Notes: generated from the sequence alone by a model not told the origin. Positions 9,508 to 20,073 are shown, counted from the first letter of the stretch. The stretch is DNA of 64,000 nt from Massilia sp. Se16.2.3 (GCF_014171595.1 NZ_CP050451.1:5084001-5148000), one strand, 5' to 3'. A program made the numbers and translations.

Positions 9508-10466
9508 ATGCAGCCAAGGAAACTCCGCGTCGTCATCACGGGCGCCTCGAGCGGCATCGGCGCCGCCACCGCGGTCGCGTTCGCCAGGCAGGGCGCGCAA
9601 CTGGTGCTGGGCGCGCGCGGCAAAGAGGGACTGGAAGATGTCGCCGCCCGCTGCCGCGCGGCCGGCGGCAACGCCCACACGGGCATCGTCGACGTCACCG
9701 ACGCCGACGCGGTCGTGGACTTCGCCGCGGCGGCACGCCGCGCGCTGGGCGGCATCGACCTCTGGTTCAGCGATGTCGGCATCGGCGTGGTCGGCAAGTA
9801 CCACGACGTGCCGATCGCCGACCACCGGCGCGTGGTCGAGGCCAACCTGGTCGGCCACATGAACGACGCCCACGCCGTGCTGCCGATCTTCCTCGAGCAG
9901 GACCACGGCATCTGGGTCAACATGATTTCGGTCGGCGGCTACGTCACCACGCCCTATGCGGCAGCCTACGCGGCCAGCAAATTCGGCCTGCGGGGATTCA
10001 GCGCTGCCCTGCGCGGCGAACTGCACGGCAAGCCGCGCATCCACGTCTGCGACGTGTATCCGACCTTTGTCGACACGCCGGCGATCTACCACGCGGGGAA
10101 TTACACGGGTGCGAAGCTGGGTTATCCGCCGGGCATGCTGGCGCCGGAGACGGTGGCCGATGCAGTCGTCGCGCTGGCACGGCGGCCGCGCGCCACCACC
10201 GTGCTGGGCGTGCCCTCCCCGTGCTGAAGTTGGGCGAAGCGGCCAACCCGCTGCTGGCGACGCTGATGAATGGTTTCATGGAGAAGTGGAGCCAACGGGC
10301 GGACCGGGTACCCGATACGACGGGCTCTCTGTATGCGCCGCCGCCCGGCGCCAGCGGCATCGGTGGCGGCCAGCGCCGGCCCGGCGAACGCAAGACGGCC
10401 CTGGCGCTGGGTGCGGCCGCGCTGGCCGTCGCGGTCGGCATGGGGCTGGCGCGGCGGCGAAGCTGA
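9508..10466 (+). CDS. SDR family oxidoreductase (frame broken near 10220)
   Basis: This short-chain dehydrogenase has about 319 residues after correction. The NAD(P)-binding motif VVITGASSGIGAATAVAFAR is at the N-terminus, the structural N-V-G element is replaced by SDVGIGVVG, and the catalytic set is S (MISVGGYVT), Y-x3-K (YAASK), with upstream Asn in ANLVGHMN. The frame ends prematurely at 10227. Adding a G after the C run at 10217-10220 reads on through LKLGEAANPLLATLMNGF to a C-terminal hydrophobic helix (ALALGAAALAVAVGMGLA), so the protein may be membrane-anchored. Start is ATG 9508. Substrate unknown. Confidence 0.85.
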
Positions 10467-10508
10467 TGGAAGAGCCAGGCGGGCGAACAGCCCTGCCCGA
10501 CGCTGCGC

Positions 10509-11192
10509 TCAGTCCTTCAGCAAGCCTTCGCGCCACAGCGGCGCGGCATCCTCGAAAGGCTGGGCGGCGGCGCCGAAGCGCTCGCCATCGCGTGCCAGCT
10601 CGACCCAGACCCGGGTGTCGTGGCCGCCACGGGCCACCGGCCGCACGCGCCGCACGGTTTCGAACCAGCCGTGCACGCGCCCATAGGCCTCGGGATTGCG
10701 GTGGCGGGTCCAGGCCAGCGCGGCCAGGTCGGCATAGGCTTCCTCGCGGCGCGACTCGCGCATCGCTTTCGAGGCCGCCAGCAGCTCCGGATCGTCCGCG
10801 CTCTCTTCCCCGGTTTCGACAAAGCCGGCTGGCAGCGCACGCCAGGCGCCCCGGGCATGACGCCAGCAATGGGCGATCTCGTGCGCCGCCATTGCCTCGA
10901 TCAGCTCACCGCGGCGCTCGGCCGGGACGCTTTCCGGGATCGTTTCCGCCTGCGGGTTACCGCGCAGCGACAGCACCAGCTTGCAACGTCCGCCGGCATA
11001 GCCCATCGCCAGCGGCACGTCGTTCTCGCGCGCCTGCGGCTGCACCACGATGTCGATCGGCAGCGCCAGCGATCGCGAGTAGGAGAGGACGGGAGCCGCC
11101 GCCTGCAGCCAGCGCTGCTCGAGTGCGGTCAGTTCGGCCGCCTGGGCGGTGGCAGCGCTGGCCAGGACGCCAGCAAGGAGAAGTTTGAACAT
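10509..11192 (-). CDS. secreted putative metallopeptidase-like protein (HEIAH)
   Basis: This 227-residue protein has a clear signal peptide (residues 1-18, ...TAQAAE). The zinc-binding signature HEIAH (about residues 105-109) is followed about 40 residues later by REEAYADLAAL, which could supply the third ligand of a gluzincin-type site. The rest is not recognised as a known peptidase family. Catalytic function is inferred from the motif alone. Convergent with the SDR gene; no operon partner. Confidence 0.65.
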   Translation of the reverse strand: MFKLLLAGVLASAATAQAAELTALEQRWLQAAAPVLSYSRSLALPIDIVVQPQARENDVPLAMGYAGGRCKLVLSLRGNPQAETIPESVPAERRGELIEAMAAHEIAHCWRHARGAWRALPAGFVETGEESADDPELLAASKAMRESRREEAYADLAALAWTRHRNPEAYGRVHGWFETVRRVRPVARGGHDTRVWVELARDGERFGAAAQPFEDAAPLWREGLLKD

Positions 11193-11276
11193 GGGAGAGT
11201 TCCAGGTTTTTGAAATGCCTCAAGGCAATTCTAGAACCGAGAATATCTTCCCATGTAGAAATATTTTTGCGCCTGT

Positions 11277-12905
11277 TCAAACCGACAATGCCAGAGCCCG
11301 CTTCACGGGTGGCTTTGCCCCGTTTTGACTCTCGACCTGTGTCATTTTGAAGACACTGACGACCTGGGCCAGGGTGGCCGCCTCGTCCTGCAGCGATGCT
11401 GCCGCACCGCCGGCCAGTTCCACCAGGTCGGCATTCTGGCGCGTAGCCTCGTCCATGCGCCCGATCGCGGCATTGACCTGTTCGATGCCCGCGCTCTGCT
11501 CGACGCTGGCGGCGCTGATCTCGGCCATGATGTCGGTAACCCGCTTCACGCTGTCGACGATTTCTTCCATCGTGCTGCCGGCGGCGTCGACCAGCTTCGC
11601 GCCGGCGTCGACACGCTCGACCGAACTGCCGATCAGGGCCTTGATTTCCTTGGCGGCCGCCGCCGAGCGCTGGGCCAGGTTGCGCACTTCGGTGGCGACG
11701 ACGGCAAAGCCACGTCCCTGCTCGCCAGCGCGTGCAGCCTCGACGGCCGCATTCAGCGCCGGGATATTGGTCTGGAAAGCGATGCCATCGATGACGCCGA
11801 TGATGTCGACTACCTGCTTCGACGAGGCATTGATCGACGCCATCGTCTCCACGACTTGCGCCACCACCTCGCCGCCGCGCACGGCCACGGCGGAGGCCGA
11901 CTCTGCGAGCGTATTCGCCTGGCGTGCGTTGTCGGCGTTCTGGCGCACCGTGCCGGTCAGCTCGAGCATCGCGGTGGCCGTGTCCCGCAGAGTGTGGGCC
12001 TGGCTTTCCGTGCGCCCCGACAAGTCCTGGTTGCCTGCAGCGATGCCGGTCGAGGCATTCGCGATATTGAGCGTGCCATTACGCACCTGCGACACGATCG
12101 CCACCAGGCTGTCGCGCATGCCGCGCATGGCAAACAGCAGGCTCGCGGTATCGCCCGGCAGCGTATCGATCTGGACGCCCAGGTTGCCGGCGGCAATGCT
12201 GCCGACGATGCGGGCGGCGTAGTCCGGCTGGCCGCCCAGCTGGCGCAGCAGGCCGCGGCTGATGAACCAGGCGCCGAGGGCACCGGCGGCCACCGCGATC
12301 GTGCACAGCACGCCCATCCAGGCCAGGAAGCTGCCCGTCAGCGCGCGTGCTTCGGCGGCCGAGTCCTTGTTCAGCTGCTCTTCGAGGTCGATCAGGCGGT
12401 TCACGCTGGCCAGCCAGGAAACGAAGGCAGGTCCGGCCTGGGCGCCGAGCAGCGTGCGCGCGCCGTCGACGTCGCCGGCCAGGCGCAGTTCGACCACCTT
12501 CGCAATCAGGGGCTGGGTCTTGCGCTCGTCTTCCTTGATGGCGGCCAGCGCGCTTTTCTCGTCGGCGAGGATGTCGTCGCGGCCGGCAAACAGGGCGTCG
12601 AGCGCCGTGCCCGCGCGCTCGTAGTTCGCCGCGAGCGCGCCGATCCTGTCGATCGACGGCTGGGCGCCGGCATTGTCCGTGGCCAGCACGACATCGCGCA
12701 GGGCAATCGCACGATCGTGCACACTGCCGCGGAAATTGATGGCGTGACGTTGCTTGACGTTGTTCACGTCATTGATGCGGTTGAGGGTGGCATCGATGTG
12801 GCCGACGCGGCTCACCGCCAGCGCCGTCAACACCATCATCAGCGCCAGCACGGCGCCAAAACCCAGCGCCAGTCGGGCGCCGATCGTCATTTTCGAAGAA
12901 AACAT
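11277..12905 (-). CDS. methyl-accepting chemotaxis protein
   Basis: This 542-residue transmembrane chemoreceptor has a first membrane helix (about 10-32), a four-helix-bundle periplasmic sensor (about 35-190; [20 protein letters not shown]), a second helix (about 191-212), a HAMP-like linker and the cytoplasmic signalling hairpin. The hairpin core [20 protein letters not shown] is the highly conserved CheA/CheW contact tip. The ligand is unknown. The C-terminus lacks an obvious CheR-binding pentapeptide (ends ALALSV). It is a lone gene, as is usual for accessory receptors in these bacteria. Confidence 0.92.
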   Translation of the reverse strand: MFSSKMTIGARLALGFGAVLALMMVLTALAVSRVGHIDATLNRINDVNNVKQRHAINFRGSVHDRAIALRDVVLATDNAGAQPSIDRIGALAANYERAGTALDALFAGRDDILADEKSALAAIKEDERKTQPLIAKVVELRLAGDVDGARTLLGAQAGPAFVSWLASVNRLIDLEEQLNKDSAAEARALTGSFLAWMGVLCTIAVAAGALGAWFISRGLLRQLGGQPDYAARIVGSIAAGNLGVQIDTLPGDTASLLFAMRGMRDSLVAIVSQVRNGTLNIANASTGIAAGNQDLSGRTESQAHTLRDTATAMLELTGTVRQNADNARQANTLAESASAVAVRGGEVVAQVVETMASINASSKQVVDIIGVIDGIAFQTNIPALNAAVEAARAGEQGRGFAVVATEVRNLAQRSAAAAKEIKALIGSSVERVDAGAKLVDAAGSTMEEIVDSVKRVTDIMAEISAASVEQSAGIEQVNAAIGRMDEATRQNADLVELAGGAAASLQDEAATLAQVVSVFKMTQVESQNGAKPPVKRALALSV

Positions 12906-13067
12906 GGAAGCTCGCTATAGGTCAGCCGGACACGCGCCGGATGCGCCACACCCAGTTATTGCCGTGTGGAAATGTGGCGACTATAACAGAACAGCCATGG
13001 AATTCGTCAAATTACAACGCTATTTTTTACTCATCTGTTGTAAATCATCGGATTTATCGAAAAAATA

Positions 13068-14801
13068 CTAGCGCTGGGAAGCGTCAGTAAGGGAAGCCGC
13101 GGTGACGAAGCCGGGACGGATATCGTTCGGCACCGCCTTCATCCGGTCGAGCGCCTTCTGCACGCTCGGGCGGATGACGACGTACTTCGCCATCATCGCC
13201 CTGGCGCGCGCGTAGTCTCCGGTTGCCTCGATGGTCAGGAACTCGCGGTCGAGGTCGGCCACGGCCGCCTTGATCTTCTTGAAGTCGACCGAGAACCTGC
13301 CGTCGCCGTGGGCAACGAAAGCGCCCTTGTCGAGCAGGTAGTTGACCTGGATCGCCATGCCGCGCGCGTGCGAATCGGTCAGGCCGAAGTGCAGCGTGCG
13401 AAAGCACGAAGCGAGGAAAGTGTTGTACAGCTTGCGCTCCGCTGCCGCGCCCTGCCCCAGCGTGTCCTTCAACTGGCCCTTGTCCATCATGTAGCCCAGC
13501 GCCCACAGGCCGGTGACGTCGGCCTTGGCTTCCTCGATGGTGGAATAGGTTTCCTTCAGGTCCTGGCGCGGGGTCGATTCCTGCTCGCCCCCCTTCGTGT
13601 GGTGCGGACCCAGGCCGTGGGTGATTTCGTGGGCCAGGATGTGGGTGAAGAAGGAATCGAAATCGAGGTCCTTCTGGTCTTGTGGGCGGAGCACCAGCTT
13701 CGTGATCGGTTTCAGGGTCGACTCGAACTTCGCTTCCTGCACGTTCTTGAGCATGACCCGTTTCGAGCCGCGCTCGCGGATGATGCGTTCGTCGTTCGGC
13801 AGGTTGTAGGCGGCCGTCTGCACGCTCATGTTGCCGTCGCCCGCGCCATACACCTGGTTGACCACCACCATCGGCGCCAGCGCCCCTACCTTCGGATTGC
13901 GGTATTTCGGGTCGACGGGCAGGTTGTCTTCCAGCTCCTGCATGTGCTTGCCGAAGAAGTCGAGCTTCCGCGTCTCCTTCGCGTCGCGCACGCTGACATA
14001 GGCCTCGAAGGCAGCCTTGTAGCCGAACAGCTCGTCGTTATAGGTTTCATACGGGCCGATGGTGATGTCGACCGGCGAATCGAGGTCCATCCAGGCGAAG
14101 TCCGAAGCGAGATAGTCGTTCGACAGGAAGGCGTCGGCGCGCAGGCTCAGGAATTTCTTCAGCGAGGCGTTGTCGGTGCTGGCGGCGGCTTCGCGCAGCA
14201 GCTTTGCCAGCTGTTCCAGTTCGGGCTTGTATTCCTCGGAGTACGGCACCGTGCGGAACTTTCCGTCCGCGCCGTTACGGATCACGGTGAAGTACCACTG
14301 GGCCGCTTCCTTCTCCTTCGGCGGCAGGGTGTTCATCCACGCTTCCAGTGCTTCCTTGCTGGCAGCGGCCGGATAGAAATTCGCCCCGTCGGGTTTGTGC
14401 GCGGGAATGGCGATGCCGGCATACTCGGCCGGCATGAAGGAGGCGTTGCCGTCGATGATGGACCAGGGTCCCTTGTTCAGCCAGAAGGCGTCGCGCCGGG
14501 CGCGGCCCAGCGGCGTGGTGTCCTTCTGCAGCGCGGCCCACAGCGCTTCGTTGCCGGCCCAGCGCTGGCGCAGCTGCAGGGTGTCGATGATCTTTGCCGC
14601 CTCCACCAGCTTGGCAATCGCTGCGCGGTCGCCTTTCGACAGGGCGGCGATATCGGCGCGCAGTTCGATCGGGGCGAAGCGCTTGGCCATCGCGTTCAGT
14701 TCGGCGGCGCTGGCGGCATGCGGCTTGACGGCGGGTGCCTCGGCGGCGCAGACGGTGCCGGCGGCGAGGGCCAGCACGATGGGTGCGAGAAGGTGTTTCA
14801 T
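13068..14801 (-). CDS. M49-type (dipeptidyl peptidase III-like) zinc peptidase, secreted
   Basis: The 577-residue protein starts at ATG 14801 with a signal peptide (LAPIVLALAAGTVCAAE). The zinc site is HEITHGLGPHH with a downstream EEAKAD, matching the M49 second motif E-E-x-x-A-E/D. Classical DPP III enzymes have HExxxH; here the site is the shorter HExxH followed by G-x-G-P-H, as in the plant NUDT3-type and related bacterial members. An SFFTHILA helix precedes it. The predicted role is degradation of short peptides in the periplasm. A much longer frame upstream of 14801 is an overlap with the efflux gene and was not used. Confidence 0.85.
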   Translation of the reverse strand: MKHLLAPIVLALAAGTVCAAEAPAVKPHAASAAELNAMAKRFAPIELRADIAALSKGDRAAIAKLVEAAKIIDTLQLRQRWAGNEALWAALQKDTTPLGRARRDAFWLNKGPWSIIDGNASFMPAEYAGIAIPAHKPDGANFYPAAASKEALEAWMNTLPPKEKEAAQWYFTVIRNGADGKFRTVPYSEEYKPELEQLAKLLREAAASTDNASLKKFLSLRADAFLSNDYLASDFAWMDLDSPVDITIGPYETYNDELFGYKAAFEAYVSVRDAKETRKLDFFGKHMQELEDNLPVDPKYRNPKVGALAPMVVVNQVYGAGDGNMSVQTAAYNLPNDERIIRERGSKRVMLKNVQEAKFESTLKPITKLVLRPQDQKDLDFDSFFTHILAHEITHGLGPHHTKGGEQESTPRQDLKETYSTIEEAKADVTGLWALGYMMDKGQLKDTLGQGAAAERKLYNTFLASCFRTLHFGLTDSHARGMAIQVNYLLDKGAFVAHGDGRFSVDFKKIKAAVADLDREFLTIEATGDYARARAMMAKYVVIRPSVQKALDRMKAVPNDIRPGFVTAASLTDASQR

Positions 14802-14885
14802 GGGTCCCCTGGTTGTTGTAGGTGCAATCAGGGGATTGTAATACGGTGGGGAGAAGACCAGGCGCGGATGCGGCCGGCGGGCGCA

Positions 14886-14907
14886 GGGTGGGCACCCGTG
14901 CCCACCC
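14886..14907. repeat. perfect palindrome of the GGGTGGGC family
   Basis: GGGTGGGCAC, two bases, then GTGCCCACCC. It lies between the peptidase and the outer-membrane efflux gene and shares its core with the larger GTAGGGTGG elements elsewhere in the window. It could also serve as a transcription barrier for the efflux operon. Confidence 0.6.
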
Positions 14908-14911
14908 CGTG

Positions 14912-16395
14912 TTATTTCGACAGCACCGTCGCTTCCGCCGGCTTCTGTTCCCAGCCGCCGCCAAGCGCGCGCGCCACCGCCACCGAGGCCAGCAAACGCT
15001 GGGTACGGATCTGGGCCGCGGCGCGGTCCGCCGCCAGTGCGCTGCGCTGGGCGTCGGTGACGTCGAGATAGGTCGAGATGCCGCGCTCGTAGCGTGCCCG
15101 GGCCACCAGCAGCGCGCGGCTGGCCGCCTGCTGTGCCTGCGCCTGCACGTCGCCCTGCTTCTGGCGCTGCTGCGCGTCCGACAGCGCGTCTTCCACTTCG
15201 CGCAGGGCCGTCAGCAGACGGCTCTCGTGGTTCGCCACCGCTTCCTCGTAGCGCGCGCGGTACAAGGCCAGGTTGGCGCGGTTGCGGCCGCCGTCGAAGA
15301 CCGGCAAGGTCAAGGCCAGCGGCCCGATCGAGAACTGGCGCGCGCCGCTGTTGCTGATGTCGCGCAGCGCTTCCGAGGCATAGCCGAAGTTGCTGGTCAG
15401 GGTCAGCGCCGGGTAGAAGGCGCCTTCCGCCACGCCCACCGGGCGTTTGCCGAACGCAGGTTGGCCACGCTCGCGGCCAGGTCCGGACGCTGCGACAGCA
15501 GGCTGGCCGGCAGGCCGACCGGGATCGTTGGCGGCAGCGGCAGCGCCGGCTTGGCCGCGGGCGCAAGCAGCGGCGCGCTCGGCGAGGTGCCGACCAGGAT
15601 GGCCAGCGCGTGCTCGACCAGGTTGCGCTGGCGCTCGACCTCATGCAGGTCCGCTTCGGCGTTGGCGCGTTCGATGCGGGTGCGCGACACATCGAGTTCG
15701 TTCGACAGGCCGGCATCGAAGCGGGCCTCGATCAGTTCCTGCGCCTCGCGCCGCGCCGCCAGCGCATTGGCCAGGATGGCGCGTTCGGCGTCGAGCCCGC
15801 GCAGCTGCCAGTAGCTCTGCGCCACCTGGCCGGTCAGCATCAGGAGCACGCCGTCGCGGTCGTTCTGCGCGGCCAGCGCGCCGGCATCGGCCGCTTCCAC
15901 CACACGGCGCACGCGGCCCCACAGATCGAGTTCATAGGACAGCGAAGCGCCCACCGAGAAGTTGTTGCCCTCGATCGAGCGGTGGCCCAGCGCCAGGCCC
16001 TGCGAGGTCTCGGACGAGGTGCGCGAGTTGGACACGCCGGCACTCACCGACACGCTCGGCGCCTGGCCGGCGCGCACCACGCCCAGCTGGGCCTGCGCCT
16101 GCAGCAGGCGCTGCGCGGCGGCTTTCGCGCCCGGGCTGTCGCTCAGTGCGCGTTCCTCGAGCGTGTTCAGCGTCGCGTCGTTGAAAGCGGTCCACCAGGT
16201 CGACGGCAGGCGTGCGCTGTCGGCAGCGGTGTTGTCCAGGTGGCGGTAGGCAGCGGTTTCCTGGACCTTCGGCTCGGCGAAGTCGGGACCGATGGTCATG
16301 CAGCCGGAGACCAGCGTGGCGGCGGCCACGGCCAGCAGCGCGCGGCGCGGGAGGGAGTTGAACGATGTGGCGTAGGAAGCGAACATGTTTTTCAT
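14912..16395 (-). CDS. outer-membrane efflux lipoprotein, NodT/TolC family (frame broken near 15440)
   Basis: This is the outer-membrane channel of a tripartite exporter, about 494 residues once a G is restored near 15440 (after LRSANAR, continuing VGVAEGAFYP). The lipobox V-S-G-C places Cys at residue 32. Two repeats of the outer-membrane efflux fold are present, with W-W-x-x-F-N-D-x-x-L near the start, YELDLWGRVRR in repeat one and LPVFDGGRNRANL in repeat two, both diagnostic of NodT lipoproteins. It is third in the minus-strand operon emrA-emrB-OMF, 16 bp after emrB. Confidence 0.9.
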
Positions 16396-16411
16396 CTTTT
16401 AAATGGGGGGC

Positions 16412-18016
16412 TCAATGCGCGCCGCCGCCGGCGCCGCCGGGGGACTTGACCTTGTCGGCGAGCCAGACCATGGCAATGCAGCTCACCAGGATGACGCCGA
16501 CGATCCAGAAGCCGTCGTTGTAAGCCATCACATAGGCTTCGCGGCGGACGATGCGGTCGAGCGCGGCCAGTGCCTGGTTGGCGGCCGTCGCCGGATCGAT
16601 GCCGGAGGCGACGAAAGCCTGGGTCATCGCATCGAGGCGCTCCTGGGTCGGCGCCGCGTAGCTCGAGATCGACTCGCCCAGGCGCGCCGAGTGGAAGTGC
16701 TCGCGGTTGGTGAGCGAGGTCGCCAGCATGGCGATGCCGACCGAGCCGCCCAGGTTGCGGGTCATGTTGAACAGGCTCGCGGCCGACGGCATGTCCTTCT
16801 GGGCGATGCCGTTCATCGCGAAATTCGACAGCGTCAGCATCACGAAAGGCTGGCCGATGGCGCGCACGATCTGCGTCACCATCAGCTGGTCGTAGCCGGT
16901 GGAAGCGTCCATGAAGGCATTCATCAGGCAGGAGCCGCCGAACATCAAGAGGCCGAAACTGCACATGATGCGGTTGTCGACTTTCGAGGACATGGCCGCC
17001 GCGAATGGCATCACGATCAGCTGCGGCAGGCCGACCCAGGCGATGACTTCGCCGATCTGCATCGGCGTGTAGCCGGCGATCTGGCCCAGGTACAGCGGCA
17101 GCAGGTAGGACGAGCCATACAGGCCCATGCCGGTGACGGCCGACAGCACGGTGGCGATCAGGAAGTTACGCTGGCCGTACAGGCGCAGGTTCACGAAGGT
17201 CTGCTGGCGCGTGAAGCTGGTGACGATCCAGCCGAGGATGCCGATCAGCGCCAGCGCCGCGAAGTTGATGATGAACTGCGAATCGAACCAGTCCTTCGAG
17301 TTGCCCTCTTCCAGGAAGATCGTCAGGCAGCCCAGCCCGAGGGCCATGAAGCCGATGCCGAGCCAGTCGGCATTGAGCAGCTGCTTGAGCTGCGCAGGCT
17401 CCTTGTCGAGGCCATAGATCATGCCGGCGATGAGCAGCACGCCCGGCACCCAGTTGATGTAGAAGATCGAGGGCCAGCCGTAGAGCTCGGACAGGTAGCC
17501 GCCCAGGGTCGGGCCCATGGCCGGCGCCAGCGTCGCGGTGAGGCCGAAGATCGCCATGCCGACCGCGCGCTTGGTGGTGGGCAGGCGCGTCATCACGAGC
17601 GTCATCGCCATCGGGATCAGCGCGCCGCCGGTGAAGCCCTGCAGCATGCGGAAGACGATCATGCTTTCCAGGTTCCAGGCCGCGCCGCACAGGGTCGAGA
17701 ACAGCAGGAACAGCGCGGTGGTGCCGATCATGTAGCGGCGCACGCCGAAGGCGCGCGCGAACAGCGCCGTCATCGGAATGACGACGATCTCGGCGCACAG
17801 GTAGGCGGTCGAGATCCAGGACCCCTCTTCCTGGGTCGCCGACAGCGTGCCCAGGATGTCCCGCAGCGAGGAGTTGGTGATCTGGATGTCGAGCACCGCC
17901 ATGAAGGCGCCCAGCATGCCGGCGGCGACCGCGATCCAGGTGCGGGCATCGACGCGCGCACCGGCGGCGGGCGCGCCGGGAAACCCCGCCTGCGCAGGCT
18001 TGGTCGTACTCGTCAT
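16412..18016 (-). CDS. emrB: EmrB/QacA family (DHA2) drug efflux MFS transporter
   Basis: This 534-residue protein has about 14 transmembrane segments. Family motifs include LDIQITNSSLRDI (helix 1, motif D1), QEEGSWISTAYLCAEIVVIP, FRMLQGFTGGALIPMAMTL (motif B/C area) and GPTLGGYLSELYGWPSIFYI (motif C, antiporter). It is intact and full length. It pairs with the HlyD-type adaptor gene 9 bp upstream and the outer-membrane channel downstream, making a proton-driven exporter of hydrophobic compounds or drugs. The substrate range cannot be told from the sequence. Confidence 0.93.
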   Translation of the reverse strand: MTSTTKPAQAGFPGAPAAGARVDARTWIAVAAGMLGAFMAVLDIQITNSSLRDILGTLSATQEEGSWISTAYLCAEIVVIPMTALFARAFGVRRYMIGTTALFLLFSTLCGAAWNLESMIVFRMLQGFTGGALIPMAMTLVMTRLPTTKRAVGMAIFGLTATLAPAMGPTLGGYLSELYGWPSIFYINWVPGVLLIAGMIYGLDKEPAQLKQLLNADWLGIGFMALGLGCLTIFLEEGNSKDWFDSQFIINFAALALIGILGWIVTSFTRQQTFVNLRLYGQRNFLIATVLSAVTGMGLYGSSYLLPLYLGQIAGYTPMQIGEVIAWVGLPQLIVMPFAAAMSSKVDNRIMCSFGLLMFGGSCLMNAFMDASTGYDQLMVTQIVRAIGQPFVMLTLSNFAMNGIAQKDMPSAASLFNMTRNLGGSVGIAMLATSLTNREHFHSARLGESISSYAAPTQERLDAMTQAFVASGIDPATAANQALAALDRIVRREAYVMAYNDGFWIVGVILVSCIAMVWLADKVKSPGGAGGGAH

Positions 18017-18025
18017 GAAGCGTCC

Positions 18026-19206
18026 TTATTTGGCCGCAGCCGTGCGCGCGGTCTCGCGCTGTTGCTCGTTATTCGATTCGTGCTTCTGGCGCAGGTCGAC
18101 TTCCGCCACCACCGACATGCCCGGCACCAGCCGGCCCGCCAGGCGCTGCACGTCGGCGGGCGCCAGCGTGACCTTCACCGGCACGCGCTGCACGATCTTG
18201 GTGAAATTGCCGGTGGCGTTATCGGCCGGCAGCAGCGCGAACTGGTTGCCCGAGGCCGGCGAGAAGCTGTCGACGCGGCCGACCAGGTGCTCGTCCGGCA
18301 GTGCGTCGACTTCGAGGTCCACCACCTGGCCGGGCTTGAGGCCTGCCAGCTGGGTTTCCTTGAAGTTGGCGTTGACCCAGACCTTGTCCTCGACCACGGC
18401 GACCAGTTGTTGGCCCGGCTGCACGCGCGCGCCGACTTCGACGCTGCGGCGGCCGATGCGGCCGTCCACCGGGGCCACGATGCGGCTGTAGCCGACCTGC
18501 TGCTTCGCGTCCTTCAGCTGCGCCTGCAGCACCTTGATCTGCGCCTTGAGCACGTCGCGCGCCGACGAGGCGGCGTTGATCTGGGCCTGCGCGGCGGCGG
18601 CGTTGTCCCGGCGTGCATTCACGTCGGCGGCGGCGGCCGTGCGGGCGGCGTTGGCGGCATCGACTTCGGCCTTCGAGACAGCCTTCATCTGCTTGTTGTA
18701 CAGCTGGCCGAAACGCTCGGCGTCCTGGCGCGCGCGCAGCGCCAGCGCCTGGCCTGGCCGACTTGCGCCTGGGCCGCCTGGGCCTGGGCGCGTACTTGCG
18801 CAACCTGGGCATCGGCCTGGATTACCTGCTGCCGGGCGCTGGCGATCTGCGCCTCGATCTGCTCGACGCGCACGTGCTGGTCGCTCGGATCGAGTTCGGC
18901 GATGACGTCGCCCGTCTTCACATGCTGGTTGTCCTCGACCAGCACGCGCGTGACGACACCGGCGATGCGCGCCGAGACCGGGTGCACGTGGCCGGCGACA
19001 TACGCGTTCTCGGTGTCGACGAAATAATGACTGCGGTACCACATGCGGCCGCCGGCGCCGAGCGCAGCCAGCGCGATCACGCCGACCACGAACAGCACGC
19101 GCTTGTTGGGCGGAGTCTTGCCGGCGGCAGCCGCGGCATTCACCGGAGTAGCGGGAGGAACGGTGCCGAGCGGCTTGTGCTCGCTCGAAGGCTGCGTTTG
19201 GGACAT
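18026..19206 (-). CDS. emrA: EmrA/HlyD family membrane-fusion protein (frame broken near 18750)
   Basis: This is the periplasmic adaptor linking EmrB to the outer-membrane channel. Start ATG 19206. A single membrane helix (about 36-56, VLFVVGVIALAALGAG) is followed by the barrel-sandwich half HYFVDTENAYVAGHV, a long coiled-coil hairpin, the second half SRIVAPVDGRIGRRSVEVGA and the beta-barrel VWVNANFKETQLAGLKPGQ. The frame breaks near 18750 in a CCAGG-rich stretch of the coiled coil; adding one base joins both parts into about 393 residues. It is first in the operon and divergent from tetR. Confidence 0.9.
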
Positions 19207-19259
19207 GAAACGACTCCGATAGGAAGTAGGAACAGAATTCTGGAATAACAATTCCGGAC

Positions 19260-19288
19260 ATTATTCTTCATCCGGGCCGAGCCGTCAA
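19260..19288 (-). promoter_or_regulatory. promoter of the emrA-emrB-OMF operon
   Basis: Reading the minus strand: -35 TTGACG (19288-19283), 17-base spacer, -10 AATAAT (19265-19260). It lies 54 bases upstream of the emrA start and directly abuts the inverted repeat at 19290-19313. Confidence 0.7.
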
Positions 19289-19289
19289 G

Positions 19290-19313
19290 AAATGAAACGG
19301 TTGCATTTCATTT
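19290..19313. promoter_or_regulatory. candidate TetR operator (inverted repeat)
   Basis: AAATGAAA, eight bases, then TTTCATTT: a perfect 8-bp inverted repeat. It covers the apparent tetR -35 (TTGCAT 19301-19306; -10 TACAGT 19324-19329, 17-base spacer) and touches the emrA -35, so one bound dimer could repress both. The tetR -10 lies only 6 bases before its ATG, which suggests a leaderless transcript. Confidence 0.65.
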
Positions 19314-19335
19314 GTCGCTGCTTTACAGTGGTGCC

Positions 19336-19992
19336 ATGAGCAAACCATCGCAAGCGGCTGCCGGCGCGAGCCTGCGCAGCGCGGGCAGGCCCAAGGCCAG
19401 CGACGTCGAGGCCCGCATCCAGGACCTGATCGACGTTGCCGCCCAACTGTTCCTGAGCAACGGCTATACCCGCACCAGCCTCGAGTCCATCGCCCGCGCC
19501 GCCCGCGTGGCGGTGCGTACCATCTATGTGAAGTTCGGCGGCAAGGCCGGGCTGCTCAATGCCGTCCTGATGTCGCGCCGCGACCAGTTCTTCCGCATGC
19601 GCGACATGGACAAGGACACGCGTCCGTTCCGCGAGGTGGTGGACGACTTCGCGCACCAGTTCTTCGACTTGCTGGCGAAAGAACAATTGATCGCGATGCA
19701 GCGCGTGGTGATCGCCGAAGCGCCGGGCAATCCCGAGCTGGCCGAAATCTTCTACGGCGCCGGCCCGCGCCTGACGCGCGAGATGCTCGAGCGCTATTTC
19801 GCGCGGCCCGACGTGCGTGCCCAGTTGCGCGAGGACTTGCCCTTTGCCCAGCTGCCGACCATCCTCACCAGCACCATCGCCGGCGACTCCGTGCAGCGCT
19901 TCGTGTTCCCGCACAAGCAGCCGCCGCGCGACGAGGCACATCGCCTGCTCGACGGGCGCCTGGCCCTGTTCTACCGGGCCGTACTACGCTAA
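19336..19992 (+). CDS. TetR/AcrR family regulator of the divergent efflux operon
   Basis: This 218-residue repressor has an N-terminal helix-turn-helix in the TetR pattern: IDVAAQLFLSNGYTRTSLES, then IARAARVAVRTIYVKFGGK with the Y-x-x-F/Y-G-x-K signature. The C-terminal ligand domain resembles the AefR-like group (RVVIAEAPGNPELAEIFY). Start is ATG 19336; the longer in-frame start at 19312 would lie inside the operator. The divergent arrangement with emrA makes it the likely local repressor, relieved by an exporter substrate. Confidence 0.9.
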   Translation: MSKPSQAAAGASLRSAGRPKASDVEARIQDLIDVAAQLFLSNGYTRTSLESIARAARVAVRTIYVKFGGKAGLLNAVLMSRRDQFFRMRDMDKDTRPFREVVDDFAHQFFDLLAKEQLIAMQRVVIAEAPGNPELAEIFYGAGPRLTREMLERYFARPDVRAQLREDLPFAQLPTILTSTIAGDSVQRFVFPHKQPPRDEAHRLLDGRLALFYRAVLR

Positions 19993-20073
19993 TCGAGCTG
20001 GGAGAATGTGCGGGAACGCACCGACCTGGTGCGTCCATTGTGCGAAGCTGAACCCCTTATCAAGGAGGATGTC

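Noticed and set aside
16403..19027. Long plus-strand frame opposite the efflux operon
   Set aside because: Antisense shadow of emrB and emrA, with the same biased composition.
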